Part shown: one piece after another, positions 36,001-48,500 of the stretch
Numbering within the stretch: the stretch's first letter is position 1
How the letters are laid out: each line of letters begins with the position of its first letter
Source of the DNA: Eonycteris spelaea
Lineage: Eukaryota; Chordata; Mammalia; Chiroptera; Pteropodidae
DNA length: 64,000 nucleotides
Assembly (NCBI GenBank): GCA_003508835.1
Contig: PUFA01000116.1
Coordinates: forward strand, 1,240,001-1,304,000
Direction: 5' to 3'
Program-made: the position numbers and the translations under genes
Notes under the pieces: model-generated
Databases searched by the model: none
Seen by the model: only the letters and a program-made list of their open reading frames with translations
Told to the model about the DNA's origin: nothing

Positions 36001-36779
36001 AAGAAGCCAAGAGGATCCTCGTCCAGCCGAGAGGTGACTCCTTAGGACCAAGGAGTTGGAAGGAGCAGGAGGAGAGTCCGTGGGAGTTGGGGAAGGCTGG
36101 CTGGTCATCAGGACCACGGACCTCGGGGTTTAGGGCAAAGCACCTACGTTTGCAGCCATAGCACCTGGCTCGCGGTAAATCCCAGGCAGTGGGACAAAAT
36201 GAGTCCCATGTGTTGGGGCCACTTCTGTTGTGAACAGGGGGATAAAGTGGGGAGGGCGGGGACGGGTCGAGGATTCCCCCTGGGAGGGGAAGAGCCCCTC
36301 ACCCTGCCCCTTTGTACTGAGTGATCCTTGACCCTGTGGACACACTGCTGGGGACACCGACCGAGGAGCAATGGCCTGCCATGACCAAACTGCCAGACTA
36401 TAAGGTGTGACGGGGTTAGGTTCATCGGGGACATGCCTTCTTTCTCAGCCCTAGCAGCCTCCGCGCCCTCCACCCCTGGTCTGACTCTGCCTGTCCCCCC
36501 GCAGCCCTACCCGATGTACCCAGCCACGACGTCCCTGGTGAACGTTGTACCCAAGCTCAATGCCACAGGGAGGGACCTGCTGCAGGTGACCGAGGGCAGG
36601 GGTAGAGGGCGGTCAGGACACTGTCCGTGGGGCTGGGGGCAGGCGGGGCTCCGGCGGCCATCCTGGCCTGACCCCGCCATGCCTTTCTTCCAGAACCTCC
36701 TGAAGTGTAACCCCGTCCAGCGCATCTCGGCGGAGGAGGCCCTGCAGCACCCCTACTTCTCCGACTTCTGCCCCCCTAG
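33037..36779 (+). CDS. CDK5: CDK5, cyclin-dependent kinase 5 (stop codon lost by one-base deletion)
   Basis: Proline-directed Ser/Thr kinase activated by p35/p39 in neurons. Twelve coding exons: 33037-33073, 33676-33764, 33858-33925, 34046-34106, 34210-34266, 34974-35069, 35187-35261, 35420-35516, 35693-35762, 36344-36404, 36505-36585, 36694-36779. Start [13 protein letters not shown]. Visible motifs: glycine loop GEGTYGTVF with Tyr15, catalytic Lys in [15 protein letters not shown] helix, HRDLKPQN catalytic loop, DFGLARAFG, Ser159 in CYSAEVV. The protein should end DFCPP, but the C run at 36771-36776 has six bases where seven are needed. The TAG at 36777 is therefore out of frame, and the printed frame runs on to 36863, adding about 35 residues. 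With one more C the length is exactly 292 codons plus stop. Intron 9 is an AT-AC intron. Confidence 0.96.
34430..34600 (-). repeat. MIR/L2-like relic in CDK5 intron 5
   Basis: GAGATGAGAAAATCAGATTCAAAGAG resembles a reversed MIR core in part, followed by TTCGTTCATTCAACAGATAC and CACCAGGCACTGTTCTAGG, typical of old LINE/SINE ends. Confidence 0.5.
35763..36343 (+). other. CDK5: CDK5 intron 9, minor-class (U12) AT-AC intron
   Basis: The exon ends at the second base of an Arg codon, and the next exon resumes with A-CTG-CTG (Arg-Leu-Leu as in CDK5). This fixes the intron as starting ATATCCTCC and ending GGACAC. The branch-site match ATCCTTGAC lies at 36324-36332; its A is 12 nt before the acceptor. 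All three signals fit U12-dependent splicing. GT-AG alternatives would break the reading frame. Confidence 0.92.
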
Positions 36780-37940
36780 GCTCCTGGCCCCTGGCTCCGG
36801 CTGCGGCCTGGCTGTTTCGGTGCCCTCCCGGGAGGGAAGGAAATGGGGGTGCACGCTGTGCTGAGCCCCAGCTGTGCTGGGCCCGCCAGGGTGGAGGTGC
36901 CCTCGCCCGGGCTCTCTCTCCCTCCACGGACTTTATTTAATTTCATAAATTGGCGCCTTTCCCACCGTCTGGCTGATGTGGTAGAGCGGCTCTGAGGGGC
37001 GGGCTCGGGGGTGTCCCTGCTCCGCGGCGCCCTGTGGCCCTGCTTCCAGCTGGAGCACAGCCTGGCCATCCTGTCCTTGCTGTGCTGCTCTAAGTGGCCT
37101 GCGGCTGGGGGCTGGAGGCTTGTGGCTGGGCTCAGGGGCAGTGCTGCACCACACATTCTTATGTACTCATGTGACCCCCTTTCTCCCTCTGCCTGAGACA
37201 GCCCGAGGGGTTAGGCAGCTGGTGCCTGAGCAAGGGTGGGCTTCCACGGAGGGGCGGTCCGAGCCTTTCTCTGTGGTTCTCCATATGCCACGGGTACCCA
37301 CCCTGTCCCTTCTCTCTTCATCCCCCCTATACCTAGGCCTGCAGGCTGGGATAGGACAGACCGAAGGATGTAGTTAGGTCAGGAATACCCCTTCCCTGCT
37401 TATTTGTCAGTTTTCTAATATTTGGGGGGCAGAAAAAGAGAACAGGGAAGAGGCGTGGCTGGGGCCTGGGTGTGTCCTTATTGACAGGAGTGGGGAGCGT
37501 GGGCCTCCTTGACCATCTTAAGCTGGGGCCTCTGCTGCTGAGGGGAGGTTGGGGAAACGAGGCCTGTTCCCATGGAGATGGAGTGAGCGTGCTGGAACTT
37601 GGTTCCAGATGTGAGAAGAGAGTCATGATCTCAGGCAGGACAGCAGCTTGTGTTCTTGGATGTGGGGGGTCTGCTCCCTTCCTCTCCCCCAAGCAGGACT
37701 GCCCTGCCACTGACTCCTCTCTGCCTGCACACCCGGCCGTGGGCTCCCTTCTCCGAGACGTTCGTCTGATGAACTCGTTCCCACCGGTGCCCTTGTACGA
37801 CTCCTCTCCCAGAGATTTCTGGAGGTTCCTGGAACCCTGCCCACATTTCAGGCACCATGTCCTCTAGGCGATGCTGGCAGAGGTCTTGTGCCTGACTAGT
37901 CTGCTTGTAAGAGGAACAGCTGAGGCTGATGCACTACAAC
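36780..37940. other. CDK5 3' UTR and CDK5-ASIC3 tail-to-tail spacer
   Basis: The CDK5 3' UTR begins here; a CATAAA at 36944 is a weak candidate polyA signal. The rest is unique sequence up to the ASIC3 polyA signal at 37941. I see no further gene. Confidence 0.55.
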
Positions 37941-37946
37941 TTTATT
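37941..37946 (-). terminator. ASIC3: ASIC3 polyadenylation signal
   Basis: AATAAA on the minus strand, 83 nt after the ASIC3 stop codon. Confidence 0.85.
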
Positions 37947-38028
37947 GGGGGTGAAGATGACAAAGTCATATGCAGCCTGGGCATGTCCAAGAAGTCAAAG
38001 TGCAGCCCCAAAGACACAGGCACCGGGT

Positions 38029-41000
38029 CTAGAGCCGGGTGACAAGGTAGCAGGTGCGGTGGGAGGCAGAAAGGGTCCTGGTGACTGCACAGGGAGGGGT
38101 GGGAGGCCTGCCAAGACACAGGCCACAGTGCTGAGAGAGGCCTCACACTCTGCCCCACTCCTGCTCCTGCCCTTCTGGACCCGAACTTCGCCTTCTGGAC
38201 CGGACCTGCCCCTCCTCCCTTGACCCAAAGAGGCCATTTCATGTTACCTGGGGCCCAAGCTGAGATGGGGCGTTTGTTTCGATGGCTGCCCATCCCTTCC
38301 TGAAACTGGGGAAGGAGAAAGAGGGTCAGAGGACAGGAGAGGTCCCCCTCCTGGGGACCAGCCAAGGTTGCTGCATACCCTTCCCTGCCACTCTTTTCCC
38401 AGCTGGGTAGGGGTGGTGTCCTGGGCTTCATGGGGTGGGGCGGAGCACCCAGGTGGAGATGGCAGGAAAGGAAGAAGGGGCCGTTACCGGATTGGTGCCA
38501 GAGTGCCTTTGCGGGGAGCGCTTTCGGTTCCAGAAGTATCCCAGGACCCTCTCGCGGAATACCTAGGGGCAAGCAGTGAGGGAGGTGGCCAGCGCACACC
38601 TCCCCCAGGGCCTATGGCTGCTTCCGTTCCCTTCCCCCCGCAGGGGCCCTGGGCCCACCTCACAGAGGTAGTCCAGGATCTCAAGGACAGTGAGCAGGCT
38701 GGCCCCGATGAACAGCCCCATCTGGCCCCCAATGTCACCTGCAGACAGCGGATCAGCAGTCCGTCAGCTCACGGACCCCTGCTCTGCCCACCCCGCCACA
38801 GACCCCCTAGGGGCACCCTGTACACACACCGAGCAGTTCCGGCACCTCATAGGCCTTCTTCTGCTCCACCGTCTCGTAGTTGAGGGCCTCAAAGAAGATG
38901 TCCAGCACCAGCACGTTCTCCCTGGAGGGTAAAAGAGGCGGGAATGTTCCCTGGACACTCCCTGGTGCCAGCTGCTGGCAGGAGACAGGTGCTCGTTCTC
39001 TGGGACTCCTTTCAAGAGCCCTGGAGGTTGCGTGGGAAAGGTTAGGCAGCTTGTCCAGAATCCCAGAGCCTGGTGATGACATGCAAACTGGTGTCCCACC
39101 CCGGTGCGCTCAAGAAGGCTCGGCCTGGAGGAGGGCGCCGCCCCTTCCCCGGCCCCGGTTTGGTCCCGGTCCGGGTCCGGTCCCCGGTCTGGCCAGCTCA
39201 CATGATGTAGGCCTCGCTGCGGTTGTATTTCCGGGCCAGGTAGCGGGTGGCAGAGCGACTCGGCATGCGCACCATGGAGAGCTCCTTGGCGTAGCGCGTG
39301 CTTGCGCAAGGGTTGGAGCAAGTGCACGTGTCCTTCCGCAGCATGGCGTCTGCGGGCCGCAATCACCTGGGTCAGGGCCGGCCTCCCGGCGGGGTTGGGG
39401 TCCCCGGCCAAGTGGGGTGCGGACGGGATGCAAGGAGGCTTGCTCCTTACCCAGTGCCGGGTTGGCGCAGTCCTTGTATTGCTGGGGGCTGCACACTGGC
39501 GAACTGCCTGGAAGCGGGGACAGCTTCAGGACGGCCTGCCAGGCCCGGCCTCTCCCACCTGACCCCTCCGCGGCTCCCCAGTCCCTTACCAGGCATATGC
39601 ATCATGCGGCAGCCGCACTTCCGAACCACGTATCGTGTCTCGCAGGCCAGGCGACACCCCGTCAGAGTATAGGGAGGGGCGGGGCCTGGGCTGGGGCTGG
39701 GGGGATCCAGGGGACCAGAGGGTTCTGGCTCAAAGTCAGGATCCAGAGATGAGGAGCTGCAGTCGCCCCAGGGCGGTGGCAGGAAGCTCAGCTGTAGAGG
39801 GACTGGTTAAGAAAGCTCTTTGGGGAAGACGGGACACCCAGGGAGAATGTGAGTGGTCACTCCGCCAGGGCATGGAGGCCCGCGGGACAGACTGCAGAGC
39901 TGAGAGTGGGGTCTGAGATGGTGCGGGCTGAAGGAGGGGGTTGGGAGCCTCCGTGGGGGAGGGGCGTCTGGAGATACTTGCTGCTGCTGGCAGGACACAA
40001 AAGTCTGGTACCCAGGGGCCGCCCCAAAGCCCAGCTGGTCGATGATGGGCGGCTCCTCCTGGCTGTGGATCTGCACTCGGATCCCCGCCTCGTACAGGGT
40101 CTCCTCTGTGGGGAAGGGGGCCTAAGGCCTGCTGCAGCCCCTTTCCCCAGGACTGGGGACAGCTTGAGGGCTGCCTGCCAGGCCCTGGCCCCACCCCACC
40201 TGACCCCTCCTGTGCTGGGCCAACCCTGCCAGCCCCTTCTCACAAGGAAGTTTGTGCTTTGGGGCACCCCGGCACCTCCTCTCTTTCCCAGAACCTTCTA
40301 CAGCCCATCCATGCCCCCCCCAGCCTCACGCACATGTTCCCATACCCATGTCCTTCCACACGGGCAGATACTCATCCTGCTGCACGTCCAGCATGACCTC
40401 CAGCCCGTTGCCCGTGCCGCCCTTGGGCGTGGTGAGCAGCTCTGCCCCGTCAGCGCCAGAGTTGAAGGTGTAGCACTGACCCATGCGGGTGAGGGTCTGA
40501 GGGTGGGCAGACAGGGGCAGACCTCACCAGGGGGCGAGGAGCCCCACCGGGCAGACAGGGCGTGGGACCTGTCCCTTCCTCGTCCTCTGTTAGGGTCTCT
40601 TCTTTGAGACCTACACCTCAGTGCCCCAGCCCTCCCTCATGTAGGCAGGTGTAGTTGGACTTCGTGGGCTCCCATTGCTCCAACTCTTCCTCCTCCTCCC
40701 CAGCACAGGACACAGCCCACAGGGCAAGTGTTTCTTCAAAGCCTGGGGTGAAAGGCATGGGGCCCAGCTGCCCTCCTGCAGGACTGGCAGAATGGTGAAG
40801 AGGCAGAGGGAAGAACAGTCCCCACCTCAGCGGAGAGAGGGGTCTTCAGCCCTGGAACAGTCCCACTAGCATCCCCCTATCCCCCAGGAGCAGGGCCCCC
40901 ACAGACCAGCCCTGGGGCCCGCAGCTGGCCTGGGCAAGTGCCTCATGCTGGGAGGTAGGACATCACACACGGCAGTCCAGCTGCATGAGCTCACGGAGCC

Positions 41001-41733
41001 CGTGGGCAGCTTTGAGAGGCACTAGGGTGGGGGGTGGGGCTGTGGCCTGGTTGGCAGGGAAAGGGTCCCCAGGCATGGGTGTTGAGGTTTTCTGGCTTTG
41101 GGGGAGCCTGGGCTGGCAAGGCTGGGGATGGCAGGTCCTGGGCAGGGGCTGGGCGGCACTCCGGGGTCCCCAGTAGACAGGTCGGGGGGCCAGCTCACCG
41201 CGGTGAAGTTCTCGGGCCCGCACGGCCGGGCCGCGGTAGCGGCAGTCCAGCAGCATGTCCTCCAGGGCGTGCCCGGCCCGGGCGTAGAGCCGGGCGGTGT
41301 CGAAGGTGGGGCTGGGCATGAAGCCGGGCGGCGCGGGCGGCTGGCCCAGGGCGCGCAGGAAGGCGGCGTGCTCGGCGGGCTCCAGGCCCAGCAGCGCCGG
41401 CCCGGCCCAGTGCAGGTCGTTGGGCGTGAGGCGCGAACGGCGCAGCGGGTTGATGTTGCACAGGGTGACGGCCGGGAAGGTGAGCTGGTGGCTTTCGACC
41501 TCGTCCAGGGCCGTCTCGTGGTGGAACTCCCCATAGTAGCGCACCCTCTCCGCCACCTGGTAGAGGAAGGCAGCCAGCGACAGGCCCACAGCCACGGCCC
41601 ACAGCCCCCGGCGAGGCGTCAGGCGCCCCGGGCCGAAGACGTGGCCCAGCCCGTGCAGCGTGCAGCTGCTGGCGAACACGCGGATGTCCGAGGCCGGCCG
41701 CCGGGCCTCCTCCGCCTCTGAGGGGGGCTTCAT
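38029..41733 (-). CDS. ASIC3: ASIC3, acid-sensing ion channel 3 (two frameshift sites)
   Basis: Proton-gated Na+ channel of sensory neurons, ENaC/degenerin family. Exons in transcript order: 41733-41199, 40496-40346, 40105-39978, 39791-39590, 39507-39451, 39349-39202, 38921-38830, 38738-38659, 38562-38488, 38305-38248, 38107-38029. Start [16 protein letters not shown]; first membrane helix around [15 protein letters not shown]; Cys-rich extracellular loop ([45 protein letters not shown]). Second membrane helix carries the GAS selectivity filter (LFIGASLL). The tail ends LVTRL, a class I PDZ-binding sequence. Frame breaks: one extra base (or two missing) at 41226-41232, and one missing C (plus strand G run 38267-38270) in exon 10. 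Their sum is zero: 1605 nt, 534 codons plus stop, close to the human 531. Confidence 0.94.
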
Positions 41734-44700
41734 GGCAGGAGCCGAGGAGGGGGCACTGAGTAGCCTGGGGGTGATGACCAGGCTACAGGGGCTTAGAGGG
41801 AGGAGAGGGCCCGTCCGAGGGGCTGGCCAGGCAGGGGTCACTGCAGGTGCAAGGCAGAGAGAGGAAGTGGAGGGGAGGAAGCAAGCCCAAGAGGTGGGGA
41901 GGCACTGGCCTGGCTGGGTTGGATTTGGTGGCCCACAGGGTCCAGGGGCCCTTGTCCGGGAACAGGCTGAGGCTCCGCCGGGCTCGGTGCTGGGCTGGGC
42001 GCGGCCGGCGTGGCGAGCAGGGCGGTCTGCTGCTCTGCTGAGCCAGGCTGCCGCAGAGGATTGGGTTTCAGCAGTGAGGGGGCCGGGGGCTGGCAGCGCG
42101 GCCTGGGGGGCGGGGAGGTCCCCGGGGCCCCAGGCTGAGCCATTAGTGCAGTGTGGGGAGGGCCTTGGCTGAGGAGACTAGAGGCGCCAGGAGGAAACCA
42201 CAGGGGCCCTGGTAGGGCTTGAGGGGCGCGCAGAGACAGCTGGGGCTGGGGTGCCCTCGGGGCCTCTAGGTTCCCAGTCGCAGCCCCTTTATGTGGGGCT
42301 GAGAGTCGGTCCCTGGCCCTTGGCCCAGCCCCTCCCTCCCCACTAACCTCGTCAGGGTCATTGTTCTTTCACTAAGAGCGGAGCTGGCTCTTGACCAGGC
42401 TGGAAGGTGGTGGGGAGTTTGGCATCGGCCGTCTCCTTCTTCTGAGCCCCGGTTTCCCAGCCTGTACCAATGACCAGAGGCTCTTTGGGTCTCATGTCTG
42501 GGGTGGGGGGGGGAGGTCTGTCTCTTGAGGGAGCCTCTTCCTCCCCTCCCCACACACACCCATGCTCAGACCCTCCTGTCTGGGAGGCTGGCCTCTACCA
42601 CAGTGATCGTGGGCCCACCTGCTACCCTCCCAGGAATAACATGGGGGTGCACGTGTCACCCTCCCAGGTAACGTGGTCCAGCCCAGGTATAAATAATATG
42701 GAGGCCCTAGGATTTCACATCATTTTTCACCATTCTGGGGACCATGCAGTATCCTCAACCCGGAAACCGTCCCGATTTTTAAATGGCTGCATACCATTCA
42801 TTCCACCCTCTTATGTCACTATGTCCCTATGACAAACACCGAGGGGTTCCCATCTCCCAGCCTCCATCACAACAGTGCTCTCAGCGACGTCGCACAGCTG
42901 TGGCTCCCAGAAGCAGAAGTGCTGGGTCAAGAGGCAGCTGCGTGGGCCATCTGACACACGCCACCGAATCCCCGGCCGCAGGAGTCACACGGCTTTGCAC
43001 TCCTAGCAGAAGCGCGGGAGGATGCATGTTTTGCATACTGTACCCCTAAGTCAGCTGGGGTGCCCTGGGCCACAGTGGCAAGCATGGTGTGACAACACTG
43101 GCCTTGAGAAGGCAGAGGCGCACGGCTGGCTCAGGAGGCTTCAGGGGATCCAGGACGATGGCCGGTGGCCATCTCCCAGGCTGAGCAGGCGCCTCCCAAA
43201 AGCATTGCGCAGTCTGCAAGATGAGTGCCGCCAGTGGACAAGGGTGTCTTAGGGACCCGAGGTGCAGAGGGCAAGGGACAGCAGCAAGAGGGCCGGGCAG
43301 CTGAGGGCCACAGGCAGCAGCCCAGACGGGCCACGTGGAGGATGGTGTCAGGGCCTGGTCCTCGTGTCCAGCTCGTGCTTGGTGAATGCTCACCTGTCCC
43401 CACCCTGTGACTCGGGGATGGGGAGACAGTCACTGCCGTGGGCCTGAGAGAAAGCAGGTTTCTCCCCATTAATTTCCTCCCCTTTCGTGAAGCGCTTGAG
43501 GCCACCAGGTTCGTGTTGGTGGGTTCTTGGCCATGAGAAGAAACGACATAGATCGCCACCCAAATACGATCACACTGCTGTAGTCACCTGCCCACCTGTC
43601 TTCACAAGACTGCAGGCTTCAGGGGGCAGGGACTGTCCTTGTCCCCAACGCATGATCATGCTTAATGAACACATTTCAGACAGACCGAGTGGACAACGTG
43701 GTTTATTGCACAGATGTGACCACCTTCTGAGGCTGCAGCCCTGTGACTTTTAAGTACTTTACCACAAATCATCCATTTAAACTCTTAAAACAAACTTTCA
43801 CGATTAAGCACAACCAGCCTTACAGTCCACACTGAGTAACTGCAGGAGCCGAGGTCGAGGCTGAGGCTACACACCGACGGCACGTCCTTCCAAGATGGAG
43901 GCTCCATGATCTCACCACTTCCCTAGCTGAGCTTGGGGGTGAGGGCAGGATTCAGAGGCCACCCTGAGGGGTATGGAGAGACCTCGAATCTGGTGTCAGA
44001 GGCTGGAGGTAGAGGAGCAGGAACTGGCCTTGGCTGGTTCTCTGAGGGAGGTGCCGACCCACCAGCATGAACGTGGCCGGGCACTGAGGGCTGCTCTTGG
44101 CTGTGCTAGGAGGTGTTTAGTGGCCAGGCCCATGTTCAGCTTCCTGGGCTGAGGTGCCCTGGGCTGTGACCTCTGGTCAGCCAGCAAGGGAGCTACCACA
44201 GCAGGGAGGCTGTGGCCCTGGTAAGCTGTGGATGGTTTGTCCCCAAAGTAGCATCTAGTCCTAAGACACACCCGGAAAAGGCTGTGGGGTCTCTCAGCTG
44301 GCCCCTGTGTTCACACTCAAGCCACTGCTTTTTCCAAGCTGGCCTTTGGCCACGGCCAACTCTGGTCATCCTACAATTGTGCCCTCCCCGCCCCTCCCTG
44401 CACCATAAGATAAACCCGAAATGCTTGGCTGGCCCTGACAGCCCAGCACAGGCGAGTCTTCCCACCCGAGGGAGCAGGGCTCCGTGGGCCCTCGGCTGGA
44501 TGTGGCTGTGAAGGGGCAGGTTGCCCAGTGGGAGGCAATGTGGCCAGAACCAGGGCAGGAGGGTGGCCGTCTCTGGGAGTCCACATGCGCTGGTGGGGAA
44601 CCCTGGCCACTTGAGGTCCTCAGAGGCTGACAGAAGCCAGCCCCGCCCAGGTCACCACTTTGGGGCCATGGGCTCATGCCACTTGTGCAGTCGGCCAGCC

Positions 44701-45562
44701 CTTCGTCAGGGTGAGGCTCCGGTCCCATCTTCCCCTGGCCTGGTGACTGTCCCTCCTCAGACTGTTTCTGTACTTTGTCAGCCCAAGAGACTTAGTGTTG
44801 ATCCTTCCCTCACGCTTTGGTGACTGTGGGCATTACATGCCCTGAGGCTGGAGTTTGGGGTGTTGGCTTCTTCTCTGTCCCCTTTAAAACTGGTGCCCTC
44901 GTTTAGAAGGGGGCTGTCCGCAATTTCAACAGGTGACAGACTCCAAGTGAGATGGCCCACCCCTCCTTCTCCTGCCTGAGACCACCTGTCCCATTTGGGT
45001 GGGGGGAGGGTGAAATCTAGAAATAAGGACCATATGAAGGATGAGAAATTGTCCTGATGGGGACTGTGGGCTCGAGGGGCTGGCCCAGGAAGTGGGCTCC
45101 TTCTCCCAGGGCCCAGGGAGGCAGTGGGGATAGAGGGGTGTTGGGAGGTCCTGGGGCATGAGGGGGGAAGACCCCCAGTGTAAATTCACTACCCACTCCC
45201 TGACTCTAATTTGTAAAGTCCCCCGGGGCTGGGGCCTGGATGTCTGTGAGGCAGAGGGGACACTTGGCAGAATTCCTCAGAGGGGTGGGGAGGGTCTGGG
45301 CACAGGGAGAGACAGAACAGGGCCCAGGGGCTCTGTCTCCTCCCCTGTGCAGCCCAGTGACCCGTGGTTCTGGCAGGAGGGAGGCAGCCTGGCGGCAGGA
45401 GGGCGGTGGGTGGGAGCGGTCTCGCCCTCCTCCTCGTCCGGTGCGTGGCCCGGGTTTATCGTGAGCAGGTGGCCCACAGCCCGGCACGCTGGCCCTCCGG
45501 GGGTTCAGTTCCCGGCCCCAGGCACTAATGCCCGGCAGTGACCGGACTGCAGAGGGCTGCTC
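41734..45562. other. ASIC3-ABCB8 intergenic region
   Basis: Upstream of ASIC3 and downstream of ABCB8. 42680-43030 looks like an ancient LINE (AAATGGCTGCATACCATTC, then AGAAGTGCTGGGTCAAGAGG); 43590-43700 resembles an L2 end. A GATAAA at 45455-45460 on the minus strand could serve ABCB8. No exon was found between these genes. Confidence 0.6.
42680..43030 (+). repeat. Ancient LINE-like fragment
   Basis: Order of phrases AAATGGCTGCATACCATTCA, then AGAAGTGCTGGGTCAAGAG, then TTTGCACTCCTAGCAGAAG matches a segment common in old L1-type repeats. Diverged; family not assigned. Confidence 0.5.
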
Positions 45563-48500
45563 TCAGGACTTGGGGTGGAGGTTCCTAGGGCCTCTGGGTG
45601 CCTCAGGAAGCGGGGCGTCCAGGGCCTGTCTCCGGATGAGCTCGGCATAGACCCCGCCTTTCCTCAGGAGCTCTTCGTGGGTCCCCGCCTGGAGAGGAAG
45701 TGGGGCAGACGGTTGCCTGACCAGCTCTGAGTACAGGGCGCTAGGAGAGCTAACCAGCCGTTCAATCAGCCATTGGGCTCACTGTCACTTAGGCCAGTGT
45801 CCCTCCTGGGGACATTATGAAACCAAAGCGCCATTGGTTAGAGACGCCACTGGCACATCTGTAACTTAAGTGCCTCCTCCCCGCTCAGGTGGATGTGGGA
45901 AGAGCTTGGAGAGCTCCCGGCTCCCTCACAGAGCCCAGACCCCAGCTCACGGCCAGGCCCCACCCGGCCTCCAAGTCCCACGGCAGAGCCAGGCTCAGTG
46001 CTGCGCCTCAGCCCATCACAGACCACTTCCCTGTGACCCCGGGAGCTTGACTACCCCGGGGGACATGGAAGACACTAAGAGGCCAGGGTTTACCGAAGGG
46101 CGGGGACTCCTAACTCCAGGAGAGGCCCGGAGTCTCCAGGACCCGGCCGGACCCTCCCATAGCTCAGCCGCTGTTCCACAGCGTCCATGATGCAAGCCCC
46201 CCGGCCCCCACGGACCTCACAGACGCGGCCATGGGCCATGACGACGATGTGGTGGGCCCCGCGCACGGTGCTGAGCCGGTGGGCGATGACCAGCACGGTG
46301 CGCCCGGCGCTGGCGCGGTCCAGGGCCTCCTGCACGACCCGCTCGGACTCCGCGTCCAGGGCGCTGGTCGCCTCGTCCAGGATCAGCACCGCTGGCTGCT
46401 TGATGAGGGCGCGGGCGATGGCCAGGCGCTGCTTCTGGCCGCCAGACAGCGTTGCGCCCCGTTCACCTGGGGAGGAAAGGGGCAGGGCAGGGGCCTGAAG
46501 CGACCCTCGCTCTGCGCTTGGAGGCGGCCCCCCAAGGGAGCCCCGGGTCTGCCAGGAGCTTCTCATCTGGCCCGTCAGGCTCCTCCGTGGGCCTGTGCGC
46601 GTCTGTCCTGTCTCTGCAGGGCAGGGGCGACACTGGTCAGCTTCTGATCCCGCATCCCTGTGCACACGTGGGCGCGCATGCCAGGTGACGTGAGCCGTAC
46701 ACGTGGTGGGGCTCGGGGCCCCTCAGGAGTCACCCGGGGACCCTCCCGCACCAGGGCAGGGTCTGGGCCGGGATGGGACCTGCGGCTCTAGCTCCTTTCC
46801 CCAGCCTCCTGGGACGCTGGTGCTGTGGGGACATCCAGGACCCAGATGTGACCCTGGAGTGCAGTGACAGCAAAGTGGGACTTGAAGCCTGCCACCCAGG
46901 TCTTCTGGGGAGACCACATTTGGAGAGAACTGTAGAGATGACAGCCTGGGAGCCACAAAGAACCTCGAGGTGACTGTAGTCACAGAGCAGCAAGGACAGA
47001 CTGAAGTCCCAGAGAAGCCTGGGAGCTGCTGGGTCAGAAGTATAAGGAGGTGCCACCCATGAGAGGTGTGAGCACGGCTCCTTCGTCAGGGCAGGGTGGA
47101 GCCTGAGCAGGAGCAAACCCGCTGGGTCGGCCATATAGGACGTGAAGGGCGGCCACGTGGGGGGGTCACCGTCCGGGAGGTGCAGGCTCAGCTAGACTGC
47201 GGCCTAAGTGTCAAGAAGCACTGAGAACCCCAGACATGCCACACACACGGCCTGCAGCAGAGCCCAGAGCCTCCAGAGCCCTGTCCTGGGTAAGTCGAGG
47301 GATAGGCCTGCTCGCCAAGTCAACTCCACGGATAATGAGGGACAAAGCCTCAAGTTAGAGGACTAGAATGACGCGGGAGCCGGAGAATGAGCAGTCACGA
47401 GGCAACGATGCCCTCCACTGCGGGTCGGGCCTTGGGATGCGGAGGCCCCTGGTAACCCCTGCAGGTCCCCAAAAGCACAGGTCACCGCGTTCCTGGCTGG
47501 TCTGGCACAGTCACACACCACTCAACGACGGGGTCCGTTCTGAGGTCCGTCCTGCAAATGTCCGTGTGCCCTCGCACAGACCCGGCGGAAGAGCCCAGCA
47601 CACGCCTCGCTGCGTGCAGCGCCACCGTCCCGTGTGTGACCTGTCACCGTCCCGCGTGTGACCTGTCACCGTCCCGCGTGTGACCTGTCGCCGTCCCGCG
47701 TGTGGTCTGTCGCCGTCCCGCGTGTGTCTGTCACCGTCCCGCGTGTGACCTGCCACCGTCCCGCGTGTGACCTGTCGCCGTCCCGCATGTGACCTGTCAC
47801 CGTCCTGTGTGTGATCTGTCAATGTCCCGCGTGACCTGTCACCGTCCCGCGTGTGATCTGTCACCGTCCTGCGTGTGATCTGTCACCACCCTGCGTGTGG
47901 TCTGTCAATGTCCGGAACGCTGTCATGCAGCGCTTGGCTGACTGCCGTGTTCCTGCCTCTGCCTGGACCCTGTCCCCACAGAGCCGTCTCTGTCCTCAGC
48001 CACACTTCCAGTCTGTTCTTCCCTGACGACACTGAGCCCCAGCCTCGCGCCATGGGCCCCGGCACTCACCCACGATGGTGCGGTAGCCGTCGGGGAAGCT
48101 GGTGATGAACTCATGCGCGTTGGCTGCCCGGGCGGCCGCATAAACCTCTTCGTCGGAGGCACCCAGTTTCCCAAAACGAATGTTTTCCATGATTGTCGTT
48201 CCGAACAGGACTGGCTCCTGGGCGGGTGGAGGGGAGTCCACAGGTAACGTTCTGACTTTGCCCTGAATCCCCGTGTGGCATGTCGGGAAAGGCTACTCTG
48301 GCCAGACCAGCGCCCCTTGGAGGGCAGGCAGAGGCGGTTCAGTCAGAGGTCAAACGAGAACAGAGAGGTCCATAGGGGGCGGGCACGGAGCCCCTGAGGA
48401 GTGGGAGGACAGTGGCGGGGAGAGCCAGGCCACCTGGCCCTGCAGAGCCCCCTCCCTGGAGAGACGGGGAGGGCGGAGCCTTGCGCTGTGGCTGTCCTCT

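Noticed and set aside
47511..47864. A repetitive minus-strand protein or a CRISPR array
   Set aside because: The periodic peptide comes from the 22-bp minisatellite inside an ABCB8 intron; the units are contiguous with no spacers, and the host is a mammal.
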